64,000 bases of DNA from Dactylonectria macrodidyma (Eukaryota > Ascomycota > Sordariomycetes > Hypocreales > Nectriaceae). The position numbers and the translations under genes were made by a program. The notes under the pieces are model-generated. The model worked only from the letters and a program-made list of their open reading frames with translations. It was not told where the DNA came from and made no database searches. This document shows, in pieces, positions 31,600-42,152 of the stretch. Location: the NCBI GenBank assembly GCA_020744425.1, contig JAGMUV010000020.1, forward strand, positions 992,001 through 1,056,000, read 5' to 3'. The first letter of the stretch is position 1, and each line of letters starts with the position of its first letter.

Positions 31600-33690
31600 C
31601 TAGCTCCACACATCCTCAAACCAGCGATTTTCCTTCTTTCTAATTGCCCTCCAGTTTAGAGCCTCGGCTTCAGACCACCCACGGACCTCCATAGTAGCCT
31701 CGGTCAAGACGCTCCCCACCGCCTTTGCCATGGTTGCGGCGCCGCAGATATAGAACGCAGCGTCGTCATCGCCAAGCATGCGAATGACGTCCTTCCTTCG
31801 AGCTTGGACCTTATCTTGTACGTAGGTCTTCTTATCACCAGTGCGGGAGAAGGCGGTGACAACTTCGAGCTTTCCAGCCAGTGGGCTTGACATCATTTCG
31901 CCAAGCTCATCTTCGTACAAGTAGTCGTCTTGGTTTTGGCAGCCGAAGAATAGAATCATAGGCCCAACTTGCTTGCCAACAGTGCTGAAGCGCGCTCGCT
32001 CGTGCAGGAATGCTCGGAACGGAGCGATTCCTGTTCCTGCAGCCACCATGACCAAGGGAATGTTGGAATTGACAGGCAGTTTGAATGTTGACTTGCGGAT
32101 TTGGACGTAGAGTTTTGGAGCGTCGGCAGATGTGTCATTGGAAGGCTTCTTCGTGGAAAGATATGTGCTCGCGAGTCCGGGAATCAGCGCATCAGGGTTT
32201 TCGCGCAACGTCGATGGCTTAACGGATACCGTCAAAGTCACAGCGCGGGGAGACGTGACTCTTGAGCTAGCGATGGAATAAAGTCGTGGTTGCATCGTCG
32301 GCAGTGTGTCAATTACGAAGCTCAGAGGCAACGAATCCCAAGACACGCTGGCGTCGAGGTTGGCTGCGTACTCCAATAGTCGAGATAGCGTCAAGTGGTT
32401 ACCCTCAAGGAAGGAAGCATAGACTTCTCGGTCCTTGCTGATGTTATCAAGAGCCTGTTTCACCTTGGCGTTGGGACACATCAGAGCCAAAGCCGAGACG
32501 GTCTCTCGAGGGATGGGGCTGCAGATCTCAAGGTAATATCGGAAGAGCGCTTCGGTGGTGGTCAGGTTGGGTACTTTGACGTCATCGTAGTCTGACCTTT
32601 GCTTAATCTCGATGGGAACATTCCGCTTTGACTCGATGTTTAAGATTCGAAGAAGGTGGTCCACTTCCTCGATGGGGTTCTCTGGCCAAACGGCGATATG
32701 ATCGCCGGTCTTGTACTTGACCTGTGCATAGGCTGACAAGTCCACTGTCACCTCGATGCAGGATCTATCCTGGGTAGCATACCGGGTAATGACCTTGTTC
32801 GAAGTGGCCGGAACCGAGATGATGTCCACAAACCCAATTGTGGTCTTTGCCGTCTTCTGGAAGGGGCGGCCAAGGTGCAGTTGGTCTGAGGGCGTTGCAG
32901 ATTGTTCAATAACATCGACAAGAGGCTCGTAGCCGATTTCTTGCTCAGCAAGTCCAAGATCGGAAGCCAACTTGATAAAGAGCTTCTCCTTCCAGTCCAT
33001 AAAGTCCTCTTCAGTAGTACGAGTAGCTTCATTGCCTTTTCCTGTCGGGGTGATCTGGGTTGCGCCAAATTTGACCATGGCTGATGTGACCTCGTCAATG
33101 GTCTTGTTGAAGTATCTGTAGTTTGAGTTTCCACATCCGAAAGCAGCAAACTTGACATGTTGCATGGATGCTTTAGCGGTTGAATTCATCCAGGCGACAA
33201 AGTCAAGGGCGTTGTCGCTCGGGTCACCCTCGCCATATGTGGAAACGATGAACACGACTAGGGTTGATGCCGAGAGGCGAGTCACAGACTCGGCATCGTA
33301 ATCTGACAAGTCTGCCAACAAAGGCTTCAGCTTGAATCGCTGGTGCGCCTCCCGCGCGAGGCGATGCGCGAATCCTTCAGCCGTGCCAGACTGAGAGCCC
33401 CAGAAGATGACCAGATCAGCATTGTTCTCGCCAACCGCGTCGGCAATGTTGCGCGAACGAGCTTGGGTCTGGACACCAGAGCCTGACGATTGCTGAGGTC
33501 GCTCGAAGAGTTTGTACCGGTACGGGTCTGACTTGGGGAAGATGCTTCCACGGTTGATGACATACGCAGAACCAAGCGCAACCAAGGGAAGCAGCACAAA
33601 GTCAGAAGCGCTTATGCTCTGGGAGACGGACTGGACAACATCGTTCCAGAACTGGGACTGGGAAGCTGGCAGAGCAAATGAAGTGGCCAT
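31600..33690 (-). CDS. NADPH-cytochrome P450 reductase
   Basis: Diflavin reductase that passes electrons from NADPH via FAD and FMN to microsomal P450s. Unspliced, 696 residues. A membrane anchor (about 30-46, DFVLLPLVALGSAYVI) precedes the FMN domain (WGSQSGTAEGFAHRLA, VSTYGEGDPSDNA, FGCGNSNY). Then come the connecting/FAD domain (MQPRLYSIASS) and the NADPH domain (MVAAGTGIAPFRAFLHER, FFGCQNQDDYLYEDE). The last residues, RWFEDVWS, include the conserved penultimate Trp that stacks on FAD. All catalytic motifs are present. Ascomycetes usually carry one housekeeping copy and sometimes extra ones; its position beside an epimerase and a P450 remnant makes a pathway-dedicated copy plausible, but I cannot exclude the housekeeping gene. 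Confidence 0.93.
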   Translation of the reverse strand: MATSFALPASQSQFWNDVVQSVSQSISASDFVLLPLVALGSAYVINRGSIFPKSDPYRYKLFERPQQSSGSGVQTQARSRNIADAVGENNADLVIFWGSQSGTAEGFAHRLAREAHQRFKLKPLLADLSDYDAESVTRLSASTLVVFIVSTYGEGDPSDNALDFVAWMNSTAKASMQHVKFAAFGCGNSNYRYFNKTIDEVTSAMVKFGATQITPTGKGNEATRTTEEDFMDWKEKLFIKLASDLGLAEQEIGYEPLVDVIEQSATPSDQLHLGRPFQKTAKTTIGFVDIISVPATSNKVITRYATQDRSCIEVTVDLSAYAQVKYKTGDHIAVWPENPIEEVDHLLRILNIESKRNVPIEIKQRSDYDDVKVPNLTTTEALFRYYLEICSPIPRETVSALALMCPNAKVKQALDNISKDREVYASFLEGNHLTLSRLLEYAANLDASVSWDSLPLSFVIDTLPTMQPRLYSIASSRVTSPRAVTLTVSVKPSTLRENPDALIPGLASTYLSTKKPSNDTSADAPKLYVQIRKSTFKLPVNSNIPLVMVAAGTGIAPFRAFLHERARFSTVGKQVGPMILFFGCQNQDDYLYEDELGEMMSSPLAGKLEVVTAFSRTGDKKTYVQDKVQARRKDVIRMLGDDDAAFYICGAATMAKAVGSVLTEATMEVRGWSEAEALNWRAIRKKENRWFEDVWS

Positions 33691-36676
33691 CTCGGCGGTG
33701 TCGGCGGTGTTGTGATTTTATCCAACAGAACAAGAAGGATGTGCGCGCCCACGCTGGATTTGAAAAAGAGAAGTCAACCTTTCCATTGATATAAGGAATA
33801 TTCAACAGACAGAATTGGAATGATCCAACGGTTAGTTTCACAGAGTATTTCGCGAAGGCAAAAAATCCCAAAGCGGGAAACATTTTCCCGAAACAATCGA
33901 TCAAGCCCTGTTAGCTATCCATCCACCTCAGTTCTAACGTCTTTCCATATCGGGAAAGTTCTCGCCGAATTATCGCGTTAAAAATTCTCACTAGTGGAGG
34001 GTAGTCCACCAAGAGTTTCGTCTGAATGACCTCAACTGAGGGGTAGCTAGCAGCTATAGGACTTAGCTTGGAGGACACCACCAACTGCATTTTGACTCGG
34101 GGATTCCTTTCTCTCTCAAGTTAGCCTGTCGCGTCTCTTCCCTGTTGCCCCAATCGTTCCCCGCGCCCAGAAACACCATATCGAACCAGCACGGCTTTCT
34201 TCCCCGTGGGGTTTGCACGGGATTTGTTATCCTGGGTAAGGCATTTGCGATATTTCAATTTTAGCTCAATTTCTCCGCCTTCCGACTCCTTGAGTCCATG
34301 AGTAGGTACCAATACTAATCCAGCAGACACTAGCCTTGACTTCAACCAACATGGCCAAGCTTAGATGATAGCTATTGTGGGATTTCGCTCTTCTCGCCGA
34401 AGGCATGTGGTCAAGGGGAGTGTGACAGGGGTGCTACAAGACCCGCTGCTCAGTAGCCAGGTTGAGAGCTATCCAACGGCAATGGTCAGGAATTCATACG
34501 CCCCTAGAGCCTTCCTATATTATCCATTACTGTTGTATCTAGCTGCTGCTATGCTCCTTCTTCACACTTGGTTGCATATTTCTTCGCACTATGTAAACAT
34601 TTGATACTCTTTGTCATGTTGAATTCCTCGACGTCGTAACTCTTGGCTTTGGGTAATTCCAGAGCCGTTGAGGTGAGACAAACGATTAGGATAGGGCCAT
34701 GTGCGATTTAATCACATGGCACAAGCAAGAGTTGAATCAGCTTCGTCGAACAGCCTGCGAGCTGTGGCGATATCGGGCCGCTGATTCTGAGATGATCTCA
34801 GCTCGTGTAGGCACGACTTATATGCTTTTAATCTCAGCAGCTACGATCCGCGATCTAAATCCTAGTGACATGTGAACTATGGGCAAAAGACGCGGTCATG
34901 GATAGCCGGGGAATACTTTCCCCAATCGGCCATTCCGAGGGTCCAGCACATCTCACCTTCCTTCTGGCAACCAAGTTCCTCTACAACTCGGCACACGTTC
35001 CTCTGCCTGGGATTCGAAGATTTGGATTTTGGGGCTCACCCTCGGCGAATCTCTTCCTCAACAGGATATCTTCGGATTTTTGCATGCTTTCCCCTTTCTC
35101 GATGTTGATATTCTTCCTCTAGACGCGTGCTGTTTCTTGTGATAAATGCAGTGCTTATTGCAGACTCGGTGGAATGGTCTTCACAGTTTTTCTCCCACAA
35201 GGTCCCGCAAGACAGCAGGAGGGTTTTCATGATGTAACAGCTGATGTGTTCGACATAGGATTTTGGCGATAGCTGGGCTATCTGCCACCACGTGCAGTTA
35301 ATTTCAATAGGACTCTAGCTAGACCAATGACATCAAAGGAGACCGTCAAGCCCGTCAAACGGCAAGATAGTACTATATTTCCCTATCAATTGGACCCTAC
35401 CTTCGCATCACACACACACGACCTGAAGGATTGCGAAGTAGATATTGAGAAGAATTGACTCTGTTTGTTGGTTTATAATGGCGGTGAAACTCGATATTTG
35501 GGAAGATATCGCCATGCACAAAACCAGTCTGCCATCACGCAGTCTGTCTTTGTGTGGGGTTACAAGCTTTTGGCTGTGGCTCGAGTGGCTTTCCAAGACT
35601 ATGCTAAACAAGTAAAAGAAGCTTTGGCAAGATGGGGATGCTTCATCAGACGTCTTTTATCATAAGGCGGCTGATGGTCTGCGCCGATACCAAACCGATG
35701 AGAAGCTGGATGACTTCTTTTCATGCATGGCCGAGGACAAAACCGGCAACCTGACCAACATCGAATGGATATTTCTCACGACCTATTTCAAAGAGTAGGT
35801 CAACTTTCTCCAGAATCTTGAATGATATCAATACCATGGACAATGACTTGCTACTTGGACCCATGTGGTCCCATTCATCGGTATGACTGCCGTTGGTATA
35901 TCCCTGAAATTCTGACAGACAAATGCGAGTGAATTCCCGTGTCTTCATTGGGCTATTGCGGTGAGTTTTTTGCATTTATATATCAGACATTGGCTAAACT
36001 TTTGAGGATAGTCAAGACCTACTGATCAACATGTCGACGGTCTATCATTCGTCTCAAGGGTCTTTACGCTATGCACGATCGCCGACTCAAGACTAAGCAC
36101 CCGTAAACGGCTGCAGAGTCCATTGTCTAGCTAGTTACCAAAATCAAACGAGGACCCAAGGGTCTCAATTCGACTTTTGAGTTTCGGCTAGTTAGGAATA
36201 AATTTTCGGAGGGTCGGGGTTAAAGCCAGCCCCGAAGACTTGTGGCACCTGGTGACGCTTTGTCCAAGCCTTCGAATCCGACTCTAACCAATAATAGCAT
36301 TTCGAACCATGACTAAGCGGTACCAAACCTTGTCCTGTGGTCTTGTGTTGATGTCGGTTTGGCCGTTCAATCCTCTATACTACATGACAGTGCCCTGCAG
36401 CGTATGAAAAACTTGGTAAGCGGCCTCTGGCATCCTCGGTAGGCTTGCCTAAAAATCACGATCTGCTGTCTGGTCAGAAAGAAGGTGGCTATGCTGTGCT
36501 TTACAATTTCCGAGACGTCCGATTAGATGTCGACTAGTTCTGGTACGAGAATAAATATGACCTGCTGTATCCGTAATCAAGATTGGAATACAGTTCAACT
36601 TCTCCATTCAAGCCCTCTCTATGAATGGGAGTATCGTTCTCATCTACCACTACTCAAGACAAGCAATCAATACGCA
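33691..36676. other. Long gene-poor region
   Basis: About 3 kb between the reductase and the kievitone-hydratase-like gene. Apart from a probable P450 remnant (35490-35798) I see only short, unsupported frames. The left end holds the reductase promoter. Confidence 0.45.
35490..35798 (+). pseudogene. Probable cytochrome P450 remnant
   Basis: A coding-like stretch from 35631 to a stop at 35796-35798 reads DGDASSDVFY...LRRYQTDEKLDDFF...MAEDKTGNLTNIEW. This resembles the segment before helix I in fungal P450s, where a K-x-D-D-F-F-S motif and an ED-K-x-G-x-P-N-N-x-E-W stretch precede the oxygen-binding helix. The part upstream (VWGYKLLAVARVAFQDYAKQ) is in another frame, so at least one frameshift separates the two. 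No oxygen-binding or haem-Cys motif follows. The assignment is by eye and tentative. Confidence 0.4.
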
Positions 36677-37750
36677 ATGACCTCTTTCATGCTCAAGGTC
36701 CTAATTACGGCCTGGGCTTGCACGGCCTCGGCGACCCTCTACAAGTTTCAACCTGACAAACATTCGACTTGGGAGAATGTGAGTAGCGCTCGTCCTGAGT
36801 TATTGACGTTCATTTGATACTCAGGTGGCTAACATGACTGCAAGAAACGCGTTCCATCACTCATGGACCTGTCTAAAGACCAAAACAGCGGCTCGTACTT
36901 CAGTACCGCCTTCGTTACCGCAACCACTGGAGAGCAGTTCCTTCTCGTTCATCACCAAGTTGCTACCAGTTGCAAATCCTCGGTTCTTGAGTTGGAGACG
37001 TTGAGATACTGGAAGCATGTGGAAAATTGCGTCGTCAGTGACTTGACAAAAAATGTGTCTTCGGATTCCGTGAGCATCCGCTTTCCCAACTTCTCCTTCG
37101 CATCCGCCGCGCCAGACAAGATATCCGAACTGGAACTCTTTGCCAAATCATCCAACTACAAGTTCACGCTTGATGTTGAACCAAGAACATCAAAAGTGCT
37201 GCTTACTAGCGGCAATGGTGTTATAGCTTGGGGACCTGGCTACGCCAATTCTACCCACTGGTCTATTCCAGCTGCTCGTACCTCTGGAACACTTGAGTTA
37301 GCAGCTGGTAGTCGCTATGATCTCGACAACTCCAAGTCGTTTACATGGTATGATCACCAGATTATTAGCGGTGTTCCAGGCAACTTCACTTGGTTTGAGG
37401 TTCACTTTCCGAACCCTAATATCCGAGTGAGTATCTGGGCGTACGACTGGCCTGAGTCTTCCGATTCGTGGAGGTATGCAAGCGTGCGCATTGGTGAGGA
37501 GACTATTATGGTAATTCCATTCACTCTAGAGGCAAACTGGGATACCGCATGGGTTTCTCCCGTGTCTAACCGAACGTATCCTCAGAGTTGGGTATTGAAG
37601 TTTGAAAACGGGGACTATCTTTCCCTTCAGTCAGTCAGAGAAGATCAAGAGATAGCGGATGGAGCCTGGACAGGGTTTGTTACTGTCAAGCGGAGCAGAT
37701 TCTTGGGTCAGACATCTGGTTTTGGAGTTGCTGATACAGTGTATATGTAG
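36677..37750 (+). CDS. Secreted kievitone hydratase-like protein (AttH/lipocalin-like fold)
   Basis: Two exons (36677-36778, 36845-37750) around a 66 bp intron give 335 residues. The start is the first ATG in frame that leaves a signal peptide (MTSFMLKVLITAWACTASA). The mature chain carries several N-glycosylation sites (NVS, NFS, NST, NFT, NRT) as expected of an exported glycoprotein. The segment SFTWYDHQ...GNFTWFEVHF and the late strand SWVLKFENGDYLSLQSV fit the AttH/CrtC-like family that includes kievitone hydratase of Fusarium, which hydrates a bean isoflavonoid phytoalexin. Other members are hydrolyases or pericyclases, so the reaction is not certain. It lies between a P450 remnant and a reductase pseudogene. 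Confidence 0.75.
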
Positions 37751-37837
37751 CTAGAATCGCTGTACTAAGCTGAAGATATACTTTGTGTTGTAAATAATAT
37801 AGTAGCGGAAACCATCTATACCTGGCCATCGGAGTGA

Positions 37838-38340
37838 GTGATGGTAATACAGGAAACAGAAGTTTCTGACTCGACTTTTGCGGACATGTTGGCTACTTGT
37901 GATTCCTATCAGGGTCTCTGCGAGGCCCATCAGGTTTTCGGAGCGCTCTCGGCCTTATCAAAGTACGGCATCCTCAGCGAACTCCCAATACAACTACACT
38001 GCCAGACGGCGTGGATCCGAACCACGCCCGACGGTCGGCTGGCGTGACAGTATATCAGTCCCTACTGTTGGGCAACACCAAAGAAGGTTCTAGCACCTTT
38101 ATCAGTGGAGGCAGCGGTGGAACGGGCAATACCTTCAGTGTACAACTCGCGAAGACTCTGGGCGCCCATGACATCACCTTATGCTCGACGCCAAATGTGA
38201 ACTTGCGTCGGCAGCTGGGAGCAGACAGCGTCTTGGACTACAAGCAACTGGATGACATTTCGGAAATAGAGAAGCGAGGCCAGGTCTTTAGCCTCGTGAT
38301 CGACGACCTCGGCACTCCAGAGCCTCTACAAAAACAACCA
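37838..38340 (+). pseudogene. Medium-chain dehydrogenase/reductase remnant
   Basis: A fragment of the zinc-independent alcohol dehydrogenase / quinone-reductase / enoyl-reductase class. One frame has HQVFGALSALSKYG, the catalytic-domain end. A second frame, shifted near 38011-38047, continues with AGVTVYQSLL, FISGGSGGTGNTFSVQLAKT (cofactor loop) and LGADSVLDYK. N- and C-terminal portions are missing and the frame is broken, so it is not functional as read. Confidence 0.65.
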
Positions 38341-39078
38341 TCGATCTCTCAAACACAGCGGGAAATTCGTGCAGGCTCCCCATTTCAGACTAATGCTCTA
38401 ATATCAGTTGTCATTTTCTCTAAATCAACCCGGTTCGTCGCATGTCCGATTGATTTCTGGATCATTTCCATAAAACAATTGTAATGAGGCGAGTCATCCT
38501 ATTGTGAGCTATATAGTTTGGGATGCAATGTATAAATAACATTCGAACAAGATATGTGAGCCATCAGTGATGTCGTTGGCATGGCCAACTTCTTGTCACA
38601 AGTACATAGCTGAGCAAGGGTCGCACCTGGCTTAGCCGCTTTCTTAAATGACAAGGCATAAGAGTGATATTTTGCGTCATGCTTCCGTGGACACGTACAA
38701 GTTACAAGATTCAATGCACGGATGCGAGTTTGGATGCATGTCTGTGATACCATCAAAACCCTGCATTCTCCTTTGCCAACCGGAAGCATCCCGACTCAAG
38801 TCTATCCATCCAGACCAAAGCTGAATTATATCGCCAACACCGAGTTTCCGCACATGGCCGAGGTGCCATCTCCTATTGATTAGCTCAGGCATGAGTCGTT
38901 TCTCCCACGGAGCATGGGCCACTATCACCCGATCACAAGCGTGTGTGTTAGCACAAGCATCCAGACCGGACGTACGCTTCGAACTGTTCTGAAATCAAGC
39001 CACCGTAACTGGGCCACGGTCCAATGACCCGGCGCCGAAACGAATGCCCCAAACTCTGAAGCTGATTTGGATAAAACT

Positions 39079-39310
39079 CCCCGCGGTGGAGTCTCTCGCC
39101 CGCATGGGCCGCATCCGAAAGAGGCCAAAATTCGCCGAAATTATACCATCTCCAGCTTCGATAGTGGCGAGTCTCTCGTCGCCTCATGAGAAAGCGTGTC
39201 AGTGCAACCAATCGGGGAGCTCCTTATACACCCTCCATCCCCAGGTAAGCAGAATTCAGGCCCACCGGGGCAATCGCACTTGATCGGGAACGTCTCCAAG
39301 TTTTCCCCGG
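39079..39310. promoter_or_regulatory. Candidate CreA (SYGGGG) sites upstream of sugar transporter
   Basis: GCGGGG (minus, 39084-39079), CCGGGG (plus, 39265-39270) and CCGGGG (minus, 39310-39305) lie about 310-540 bp upstream of the transporter ATG. SYGGGG is close to the established target of the carbon-catabolite repressor CreA/CRE-1 (SYGGRG). The motif is short and common in GC-rich promoters. Confidence 0.35.
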
Positions 39311-39621
39311 GCCTTCGGAGAAGCGCTAGGGCGGGCCATCCCCATGGGGGATGCGGAGAAGGACCCAAGAACGACTTTTCGCCTGTTTCGTGGCGTGGCC
39401 GAGAATCTGTCGTCGTGGAATGGGTAAGGAGACCATGCTCTTTCATCCCTGGACGACTGAATGACATCCACTGTCCATTGTCGGAAAACTATTAAAGGGC
39501 AGCAACACCATACTTCTACGTTTCTGATAATCCCACAGCAGCTCCTCAACCATCAACTCCCAATCCCCCACCTTCTCTACAGCACTCCTCCTCTAGTCTC
39601 GCTCGCCCTTCGCCCGCAGAT

Positions 39622-41380
39622 ATGGAGACCAAAGAATCTCTGAATAACTCCCAGACAGCGGACAGCCAGGTCGAGGATGTCGATGGGCCGATCCATCATG
39701 GCAGCGAACTCATCTCCTACGACGCCAACGGCCTGAGCGGCATCGTCCGCTCGCCGTACGTGCTTGGCGCCGCTGCGCTGGCATCGTTTGGCGGTTTCTC
39801 CTTTGGATATGGTACGCAAGCAAAGACGGCCGGACATCTTGTCAACGACTCCAGCTAACTCAGCGGTGCAACAGATCAGGGCGTCATCTCCATCATCTTG
39901 GTCATGGAACAGTTCCACGAGGCCTTCCCCGAGACAGCCCCCGGCGCTCCCCACTACGGCTTCAACGTTGGCTTCATGACGGGCATGCTAGAGCTCGGAG
40001 CCTTCATCGGCTGTCTCTTCCTCCCCTACCTCGCCGATCGAATCTCTCGAAAGTGGTCCTTGACTGTGGCAACCGGCTTCTTCTGCGTCGGTGCCGTCAT
40101 CCAGACCGCTGCGCATAACTACGGAACACTCGTGGCCGGCCGGACCATCGGTGGTATCGGCGTCGGCACTCTGGCCATGGGCGCTCCCCTGTACATCTCT
40201 GAGATTGCCCCGCCCAACCTGCGAGGCTCTCTTCTCGTTCTCGAGGCCATCAGCATCGTCATCGGCGCCATCATCGCCTACTGGATCACCTACGGCACCC
40301 GAGACATCGCCGGCGAGTGGTCATGGCGCCTCCCCTTCTTGCTCCAGATGGCCCCTGCTCTCCTCGTCGGCGGCGGCATCCATTTCTTCCCATACTCGCC
40401 CCGTTGGCTTGCGATGCGAGGCCGTGACGACGATAGCCTTCAATCGCTCTCGAAGCTCCGCCGAGTACCTGTGTCAGATAGTCGCGTCCAGGCTGAATGG
40501 AAGGGCATCCTGTCCGAGGTTCGCTTCCAGGCAGAGATTATCCACCTAGAGCACCCCACCGACAACGCCCTCAAGGCCGAACTAGCTCAATGGATCGATC
40601 TTTTCAAGCCCAAGTACCTCAAGCGCACTGCCATTGCCCTTGGTATTCCTTTCTTCCAGCAATTCTCCGGCATCAACGCTTTTGTGTACTATGCTCCGAC
40701 CTTCTTTGCCGCCCTAGGTCAGGACAGCGAAATGGCACTGATCCTGTCTGGAATGGTCAACATCTGCCAGCTTGTCGCCGGTATTCCCACATTCCTCTTC
40801 CTCGATCAGTTTGGTCGTCGCAAGCTTGCTATCGGTGGAGGCATTGCCATGGCAATTCCCCATCTGATTATGGCTGGAGTCGTAGGCAAATACCAAGGCA
40901 AATGGGACGATCATAAGGCCATGGGATGGTTTGGAGTTGCACTGATCTGTAAGTTTCCCCGTCTGCCATTGGTTAAATCTGGATTTTACTTACGCCGCCA
41001 TGACAGACATCTACGTTCTCTGCTATGCTGTTTCTTACGGCCCTCTTGCATGGACCCTTCCTGCAGAGGTGTTCCCGTCATCGAAGCGTGCCAAGGGTGT
41101 CGGTGCCGCCACCGCGACTATTTGGATTGCCAATTTCATCATCGGTGTCGTTGTTCCGGAGATGATGATCAAGCTCGGCTGGGGCACCTACCTCTTCTTT
41201 GGTCTCTTCTGTGTTGCCGCCGCAGTTTTCTCCTTCTTCCTGGTCCCAGAGACGTCCAAGAAGTCCCTGGAGCAGATTTCAGAGCTCTTCGGGGACAACA
41301 ACATTGAGGCAGAACAGGAGATTCGACAGCGCATCGATCGGGAGATTTGGACCAACCCCAGGTATCAGATTTCGGCATGA
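39622..41380 (+). CDS. MFS sugar transporter
   Basis: Plasma-membrane hexose/polyol-type carrier. Exons 39622-39811, 39875-40948 and 41007-41380 give 545 residues with about 12 membrane helices. Signatures: FGYDQGVIS across intron 1; LADRISRKWSL (loop 2-3); GRTIGGIGVGTL; PLYISEIAPPNLRGSL; PYSPRWLAMRGR in place of the PESPRWL motif; QQFSGINAFVYYAPTFF (QQ...N...Y sugar-site helix); DQFGRRKLAIGGG; and the C-terminal VPETSKKSLEQI in place of PETKGRSLEE. Introns of 63 and 58 bp keep frame. The Zn2Cys6 gene ~770 bp downstream on the same strand could be its regulator. Confidence 0.92.
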
Positions 41381-42152
41381 GTTCCACTTGCTGCTTCCCT
41401 ATTGAGGCCTGGACTATATTTGGACTTCAGGGCCGGCAATGCTTATGTAGATCCCACATAGCAGTACTTATCTATTCCCAATTCACTCGTTCAATATTGT
41501 TTTATCAATCAAATTTTTCGCGATTATTGCATTGTTGTGATAAAAAAAATTTTTTGTCTCTTGAGGGATCATATAGGAGATGCAGGTGTCAGTATCAGCA
41601 ACGGGTATATGTTTATCCTGCAACGCCATTTTGATGTTATCTATCCAAACCTGAAGAGAACTCTATCCATCGCCCACTGACCACACCTTGGCCTAAACAG
41701 TCCTAGTCTGTAGACCTTACGATTAGATTAACAACTAGGGTGGTGTCTGGATGTCTCTTGTGAGAACAGCAAGAAGGGCATGGTGACGTCTTGCTTGACT
41801 CGTCACTTTGAATTAGCGCGCCCTTCTTTTGAATCCCACCAACACCAGTGCAAGAGGCTGACTCCTCGAATACTCTGTCATGCAAACACGAGACACTTCT
41901 AATCCCCATCAAGCTACCTTTGAGTGTTAGCGTGAGGAGACCTATCATATTCTGGGGACGATGCCCAGATACTTCCGCAAGCCCTGTGCGGGGGAATTGT
42001 GGATCGGGCAGAAATCCGGCCGTCGCATGCATTTCAAAAGCGAGCCTCCCCCCCCTGGTCCAAGACTCGGCGAACTGCTTCCTTAAACGGCCATTTTCTT
42101 TTTCTGGGGCCAAGCATCCTCTTTTGCTTCAAGCATCCCTCGCCATCCTGAC
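41381..42152. other. Intergenic region upstream of Zn2Cys6 gene
   Basis: About 770 bp containing the transporter 3' flank and the regulator's promoter. No gene seen. Confidence 0.35.

Larger units (their letters stand above)
37751..39621. other. Intergenic region with reductase pseudogene and transporter promoter
   Basis: About 1.9 kb. The left third holds a decayed medium-chain reductase. The right ~550 bp is the sugar-transporter promoter and contains CreA-type motifs. No intact gene. Confidence 0.45.

Noticed and set aside
36250..36290. tRNA-like T-arm (TTCGAATCC)
   Set aside because: The flanking bases do not pair into T, anticodon or acceptor stems.
36677..38340. Diels-Alderase plus trans-enoyl-reductase pair of a PKS-NRPS cluster
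   Set aside because: The AttH-like protein has a signal peptide and glycosylation sites, the reductase is broken, and no synthase gene is present.
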